A stretch of DNA of 64,000 bases from Planobispora rosea (GTDB lineage: Bacteria > Actinomycetota > Actinomycetes > Streptosporangiales > Streptosporangiaceae), in contig NZ_BMQP01000043.1 of the NCBI RefSeq assembly GCF_014648175.1, positions 1 to 64,000 on the forward strand. Direction: 5' to 3'. The notes beneath the pieces are model-generated. The model was given only the letters and a program-made list of their open reading frames with translations. It had not been told where the DNA came from and did not search any database. The translations under genes were made by a program, and so were the position numbers. Positions 60,834 to 64,000 of the stretch are shown piece by piece; within the stretch, counting starts at the first letter, position 1; every line of letters starts with the position of its first letter.

Positions 60834-60997
60834 AGGGAACCGCGCGCCCCTGCCCTTCGGAGCCGAGCCGTTGAGGGGGAGATCTCCCAGGCCCGTCCGT
60901 GGGAAGGACCCCGGCAGGCGCCTCAGGAACGGAAAGCGGGTCGCTTTTATACGGGGTTGGGCGTTCCATGAGCCTCTTTTAGGGTAGCTGCGGCACC

Positions 60998-61705
60998 ATG
61001 TCGAGGATGCCGATCGATGGCAGGAGCGCCCTCCGCCTCATCTTGTTACCGCTGTCCATCATGGCCGCTCTGACGATCGGCGTCGGCCTGCTGATCACCA
61101 AGGTCCTGGAGACGACCACCATCGGCGCCAACGACCAGGGGGTCAACGAGGAGTTGGCCGACGGCCGCACGACCTTCTGGAGCGACGTCACGGACGTGCT
61201 GTCGAGCCTGTCCGACACTCCGGTGATCGTCATCGCCACCGCCGTGCTCGTGGTCGTCTTCCGGCTGGTGTTCAAGCGCTGGAACGAGTCGCTCTTCCTC
61301 GTGGTGGCCGTGTGGTCGCAGTCGATCATCTTCCTGCTCTCGACCGTCCTGGCCGAGCGCGACAGGCCCGAGGTCGAGCGGCTGGACCCGGCCCCGCCCA
61401 CTTCCAGCTTCCCCTCCGGGCACACCAGCGCCGCGGTCGCCTTCTACTGCGGTGTAGCCCTGGTACTGACCTTCCACACCCACCGATACAAGATCTTGAA
61501 CGTGCTGTGGTGGCTGGTCGGCCTGGGCATCCCCATCGGAATCGCCTACTCCCGGATGTACCGTGGCATGCACCATCTGAGCGACGTCGCCTGGGGCTTC
61601 CTGCTCGGCCTGGTCTGCGTCGCCGTGGCCGCCAACGCGCTGTTGACCAGGCGGCGCACGACCAGGGAGGGCGTCAGAACAACTCAGACGGCGTGGCCAC
61701 CCTGA
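60998..61705 (+). CDS. PAP2-family membrane phosphatase (second copy)
   Basis: A 235-aa membrane phosphatase, divergent in sequence from the preceding PAP2 protein. Motifs: the KxxxxxxRP position reads LAERDRPEVERL and is degenerate at the Lys, then SSFPSGHTSAAVAF and SRMYRGMHHLSDVAWG, with the catalytic His residues kept. About six helices are present. TAGGGT at 60980-60985, 12 nt before the ATG, is a likely -10. The 3' end overlaps the convergent isochorismatase gene by 32 nt. The pair is not a recent duplication, since identity is confined to motifs. Confidence 0.86.
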   Translation: MSRMPIDGRSALRLILLPLSIMAALTIGVGLLITKVLETTTIGANDQGVNEELADGRTTFWSDVTDVLSSLSDTPVIVIATAVLVVVFRLVFKRWNESLFLVVAVWSQSIIFLLSTVLAERDRPEVERLDPAPPTSSFPSGHTSAAVAFYCGVALVLTFHTHRYKILNVLWWLVGLGIPIGIAYSRMYRGMHHLSDVAWGFLLGLVCVAVAANALLTRRRTTREGVRTTQTAWPP

Positions 61706-62177
61706 CGCCCGCCGCGGTCAGTTCCGCCTCAACCTTCCCGGAGATGACCGCGGCGGGTTCATCCCCGTCATAGGTCGCGTGAGCACCTCGCACGAGGGTC
61801 ACCGAGTGCCCGTGCTCCACCGCGGCCAGGGACGTCTCACGGACGCACCACTCGCTCTGCATCCCGGCGACCACGACAGACGCCGTCGGCGGGAGCAACC
61901 AGGCGAGGCCGGTGCCGGCGAACGCGCTGGGACTGTGTTTGTCGATCACGTGCTCCCCCGGGAGCACCTCGTGGACCAGTTCCCAGCCCGGCGTCCCGGG
62001 AGCGTCGGGGTCGCCCTCTCCCCCGTTGTTCCGCACGAATATCACCGGTATCCCGGTGGCACGGGCACGCTTCAGGAGCGTGTCGATCGCGGCCGAGACC
62101 GTCTCCGCCTCGGGCACCGGTTCGGGAGGCTGGAGCATGTTCCGCTGAACATCGACGAGGAGCAGGACGGGGCTCAT
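61674..62177 (-). CDS. Isochorismatase-family cysteine hydrolase
   Basis: A 167-aa hydrolase. The catalytic triad is visible: Asp9 in LLLVDVQRNML, a Lys in DKHSPSAF and the nucleophile Cys in VVVAGMQSEWCVRETSLAA. Family members split amides or vinyl ethers (nicotinamidase-like, isochorismatase-like); the lack of a nicotinamidase metal motif leaves the substrate open. A TAGAGT box (62190-62185) lies 7 nt before the ATG, so the mRNA is probably leaderless. The gene ends inside the convergent PAP2 gene end. It lies 15 nt past the histidine kinase stop. Confidence 0.87.
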   Translation of the reverse strand: MSPVLLLVDVQRNMLQPPEPVPEAETVSAAIDTLLKRARATGIPVIFVRNNGGEGDPDAPGTPGWELVHEVLPGEHVIDKHSPSAFAGTGLAWLLPPTASVVVAGMQSEWCVRETSLAAVEHGHSVTLVRGAHATYDGDEPAAVISGKVEAELTAAGVRVATPSELF

Positions 62178-62192
62178 ATACGAACTCTAGTT

Positions 62193-63350
62193 CTAGTCCC
62201 CTTTTGAGGGGAAGCTTTTCTCGAGATCCCACGACGATGGCGGGAGATCCGCCGTCACCACCGTCGGCCCTCCTTCCGGGCTGATCACACTGAAGTGCCC
62301 GTCCAGAGCCGCGACCCGGCGGGCCAGACCCGATAATCCGCTCCCCGAGGGATCGGCGCCGCCCCTGCCGTCGTCGGTCACCCGTACCTGAATCCCGCTC
62401 TCCTCCGATGCGACCCGGACAGTGATCAGGCCCGCTCCGGCGTGCTTCGCCGCGTTCGTCACAGCCTCGCACACCACGAAGTAGACAGCCGTCTCGGCCG
62501 TCGTGGCAGGCCGCCCGTCCAGATCGTAGGAGATCCGCACGGGCACGGCGGAGCGCTCGGCCACCCCGGCCAGCGCCTCCCGCAACCCCAGGGAGTCGAG
62601 TGCGCTCGGATAGACCCGCCAGGCCACCTCCCGCAGGTCCGCCAGGGCCCGCTGCGCGTCCTCGTGCGCCTGGCGGAGCAGGTCGTCCAGGAGCTCGAGT
62701 GATCGGCCACGCCTGGCCCGGCCGATCAGCATGGCCAGGGCGACAAGGCGCTGCTGCAGCCCGTCGTGCAGGTCACGCTCGATCCTGCGCCGCTCGACGT
62801 CCACCGCGGCCACGATCCCCGCGCGAGTCTCTGCCAGCTCGGCGATCCGGCGCTCGAGTATCTCCGTGGGGCTGAGCCCGAGAAGGCGGACCACCAGCCA
62901 CCGTTCCAGCGACACCACTCCGGCGATGCCCGTGAGGTTGAGGAACAGCAGAACCGTTCCCAGCACCGCGATGTAGGCCAGGATCGGCGCGGTCGGCTCG
63001 ATGCCGTCCGGGTGTTCCCCTGCCAGCCAGCCGGTCACCAGCCATATCGCGGCCCCTGCGCCGATGCCCAGCACCAGCAGGACCAGCCCGCCCAGCACAC
63101 CCACCGCCCAGCGCGCGGACAGGTAGCGGTGCGCCCGCACACCGCTGTAGCCGACCACCCGCATCCCCAGCCGCCGGACCTCGAACGAGGCGATCCGGAC
63201 CGAGACCGCCAGCACCTCGGGGCGCAGGCGCGGCAGGGCGAGGCACGGGGCGGAGACGAGCAGCCAGAGCAGCTGCACGCCCGCGGTGAGCGTTCCCACC
63301 AACAGGGTGAGGACCATCAGGCCACCGCGGCGCAGCCCGTCATGGGGCAT
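62193..63350 (-). CDS. Two-component sensor histidine kinase (NarL/DesK-type)
   Basis: A 385-aa sensor kinase. Four or so transmembrane helices lie in residues about 12-145, one pair before and one pair after a short loop. The HisKA_3 dimerisation helix contains the phospho-acceptor His195 in ERDLHDGLQQRLVAL. The HATPase domain (about 285-370) has CEAVTNAAKHAGAG and VTDDGRGGADPSGSGLSGL. Such kinases normally pair with a LuxR-type response regulator, but none lies on either side in this window. The input signal is unknown. Confidence 0.88.
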   Translation of the reverse strand: MPHDGLRRGGLMVLTLLVGTLTAGVQLLWLLVSAPCLALPRLRPEVLAVSVRIASFEVRRLGMRVVGYSGVRAHRYLSARWAVGVLGGLVLLVLGIGAGAAIWLVTGWLAGEHPDGIEPTAPILAYIAVLGTVLLFLNLTGIAGVVSLERWLVVRLLGLSPTEILERRIAELAETRAGIVAAVDVERRRIERDLHDGLQQRLVALAMLIGRARRGRSLELLDDLLRQAHEDAQRALADLREVAWRVYPSALDSLGLREALAGVAERSAVPVRISYDLDGRPATTAETAVYFVVCEAVTNAAKHAGAGLITVRVASEESGIQVRVTDDGRGGADPSGSGLSGLARRVAALDGHFSVISPEGGPTVVTADLPPSSWDLEKSFPSKGD

Positions 63351-63418
63351 GACCGCTACCCCGCCGCGCCGGTCGCCGTACAGCTGGAATCCTGCTCATG
63401 GAAAGCAGGCTACGAGGG

Positions 63419-63458
63419 GGAGCCTGCGGCGGCGATGGGGTCCGCCGCCGCAGGCTCC
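63419..63458 (-). terminator. Hairpin terminator after the epoxide-hydrolase gene
   Basis: A perfect 16-bp stem (63419-63434 with 63443-63458) with an 8-nt loop, in the 268-nt gap between the minus-strand hydrolase stop and the kinase start. The remaining gap shows only short GGATCCTCGGT-type repeats near 63589-63605. Confidence 0.65.
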
Positions 63459-63618
63459 TGAGGAAAGCCGCACCCCCGTGAAAGGGGTTTCCGCACCCGC
63501 GCCCCTCCTGGTGCCATGGTTCCGGCGTCCTTCGCGCGGAGGTTCCTTCGGCTTCGGCGTTCTTTCGTACGGAGGCCCTTTCGGTGGATCCTCGGTGGAT
63601 CCTTCGTACAGGGACTTC

Positions 63619-64000
63619 TCAGCGGCCGCTCTCACGGAGGCCACGGAAGAACGCCCGCACGTCTCCGACGAGCAGATCCGGTTCCTCCATCGCGGCGAAG
63701 TGACCGCCCCGGTCGAACTCGGTCCAGTGCACGATGGCGTCGGCCCGTTCGGCGAGTTTGCGGACGGAGGGCGCGATCTCGCGCGGGAAGACCGCGATCC
63801 CCGTCGGGGTGGCGGAGACCTCCGGCATGCTCCACGCGTGCGCGAACTCGTAGTACAGCTGCGCGGAGGAGCCCGCCGTGTTGGTCAGCCAGTACAGCGT
63901 CACGTTCGTGAGCATCCGGTCACGGTCGACGGCGTCCTCGGGCGCCTTCTCCGAATCCGTCCACTCCCGGAACTTCTCCACGATCCAGGCCAGCTGCCCG
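63619..64000 (-). CDS. Epoxide hydrolase-like alpha/beta hydrolase (C-terminal part, cut by window edge)
   Basis: The last 127 or so residues of an alpha/beta hydrolase are visible; the gene continues past 64000. The segment QLAWIVEKFREWTDSEKAPE, the cap-to-core sequence RMLTNVTLYWLTNTAGSSAQLYYE, PTGIAVFPREIAPSVRKLAER and the catalytic His in FDRGGHFAAMEEPDLL are typical of bacterial microsomal-type epoxide hydrolases. The nucleophile Asp would lie outside the window. A terminator follows the stop. The substrate is unknown. Confidence 0.85.
   Translation of the reverse strand, partial: GQLAWIVEKFREWTDSEKAPEDAVDRDRMLTNVTLYWLTNTAGSSAQLYYEFAHAWSMPEVSATPTGIAVFPREIAPSVRKLAERADAIVHWTEFDRGGHFAAMEEPDLLVGDVRAFFRGLRESGR

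Overview
The window is about 64 kb of very GC-rich DNA, close to 70% by eye. Codon third positions are strongly G/C, GTG starts are common, and many genes appear to be leaderless, with a TANNNT box 5-8 nt before the start codon. Gene content places it in a filamentous actinomycete. The order purF-purM-DUF3073-valine dehydrogenase-hypothetical-bldC matches the Streptomyces coelicolor layout as I recall it. FadE5, the Tat-exported PhoX phosphatase and many small GC-rich tandem repeats also fit. I would guess Streptosporangiaceae (Streptosporangium, Nonomuraea or Sphaerisporangium). No rRNA, tRNA, CRISPR array, insertion sequence or prophage was seen. The segment reads as ordinary chromosome.

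Layout. At 0.4-19 kb lie mostly single-gene units: an oligopeptidase B, an aldo/keto reductase, an 807-aa flippase-like protein with a kinase-like middle, an RpiB-like protein, a secreted M28 peptidase, a molybdopterin oxidoreductase, several small enzymes, an Nramp-related transporter, fadE5 behind an 18-bp palindrome, and a methyl-accepting chemotaxis protein. At 18.8-23.05 kb is a four-gene operon: a NrtR-like Nudix regulator, a J-domain/degenerate kinase, a vWA protein and a divergent adenylosuccinate-synthetase-like ligase. It sits behind a clear promoter with an overlapping dyad operator, and it is the best candidate here for an under-described system. At 23.5-27.2 kb is a branched-chain 2-oxoacid dehydrogenase operon (bkdABC).

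Purine genes come in two clusters. purS, a RsbW-like ATPase, purQ and purL lie at 27.4-31.6 kb; purF and purM lie at 43.2-45.7 kb. purL and purM share a near-identical 19-nt leader that can fold over the Shine-Dalgarno. Between the clusters are a membrane class III nucleotide cyclase next to a Crp/Fnr regulator, a DHA2 exporter, a TerC-family protein behind a yybP-ykoY-type (Mn2+) riboswitch, an MTHFR-like protein, and phoX with a PHO box.

From 46 kb on come vdh, bldC, TetR and LacI regulators, a lipoprotein amidase, a GH20 hexosaminidase, a Nudix hydrolase, an ECF sigma factor with its membrane partner, copZ with a CsoR-like operator, pyrD, a GAF-ANTAR regulator, two PAP2 phosphatases separated by a large inverted repeat, an isochorismatase-family hydrolase, an orphan histidine kinase and a truncated epoxide hydrolase at the right edge. 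Strong GC-rich hairpin terminators separate most units, several of them shared by convergent genes.
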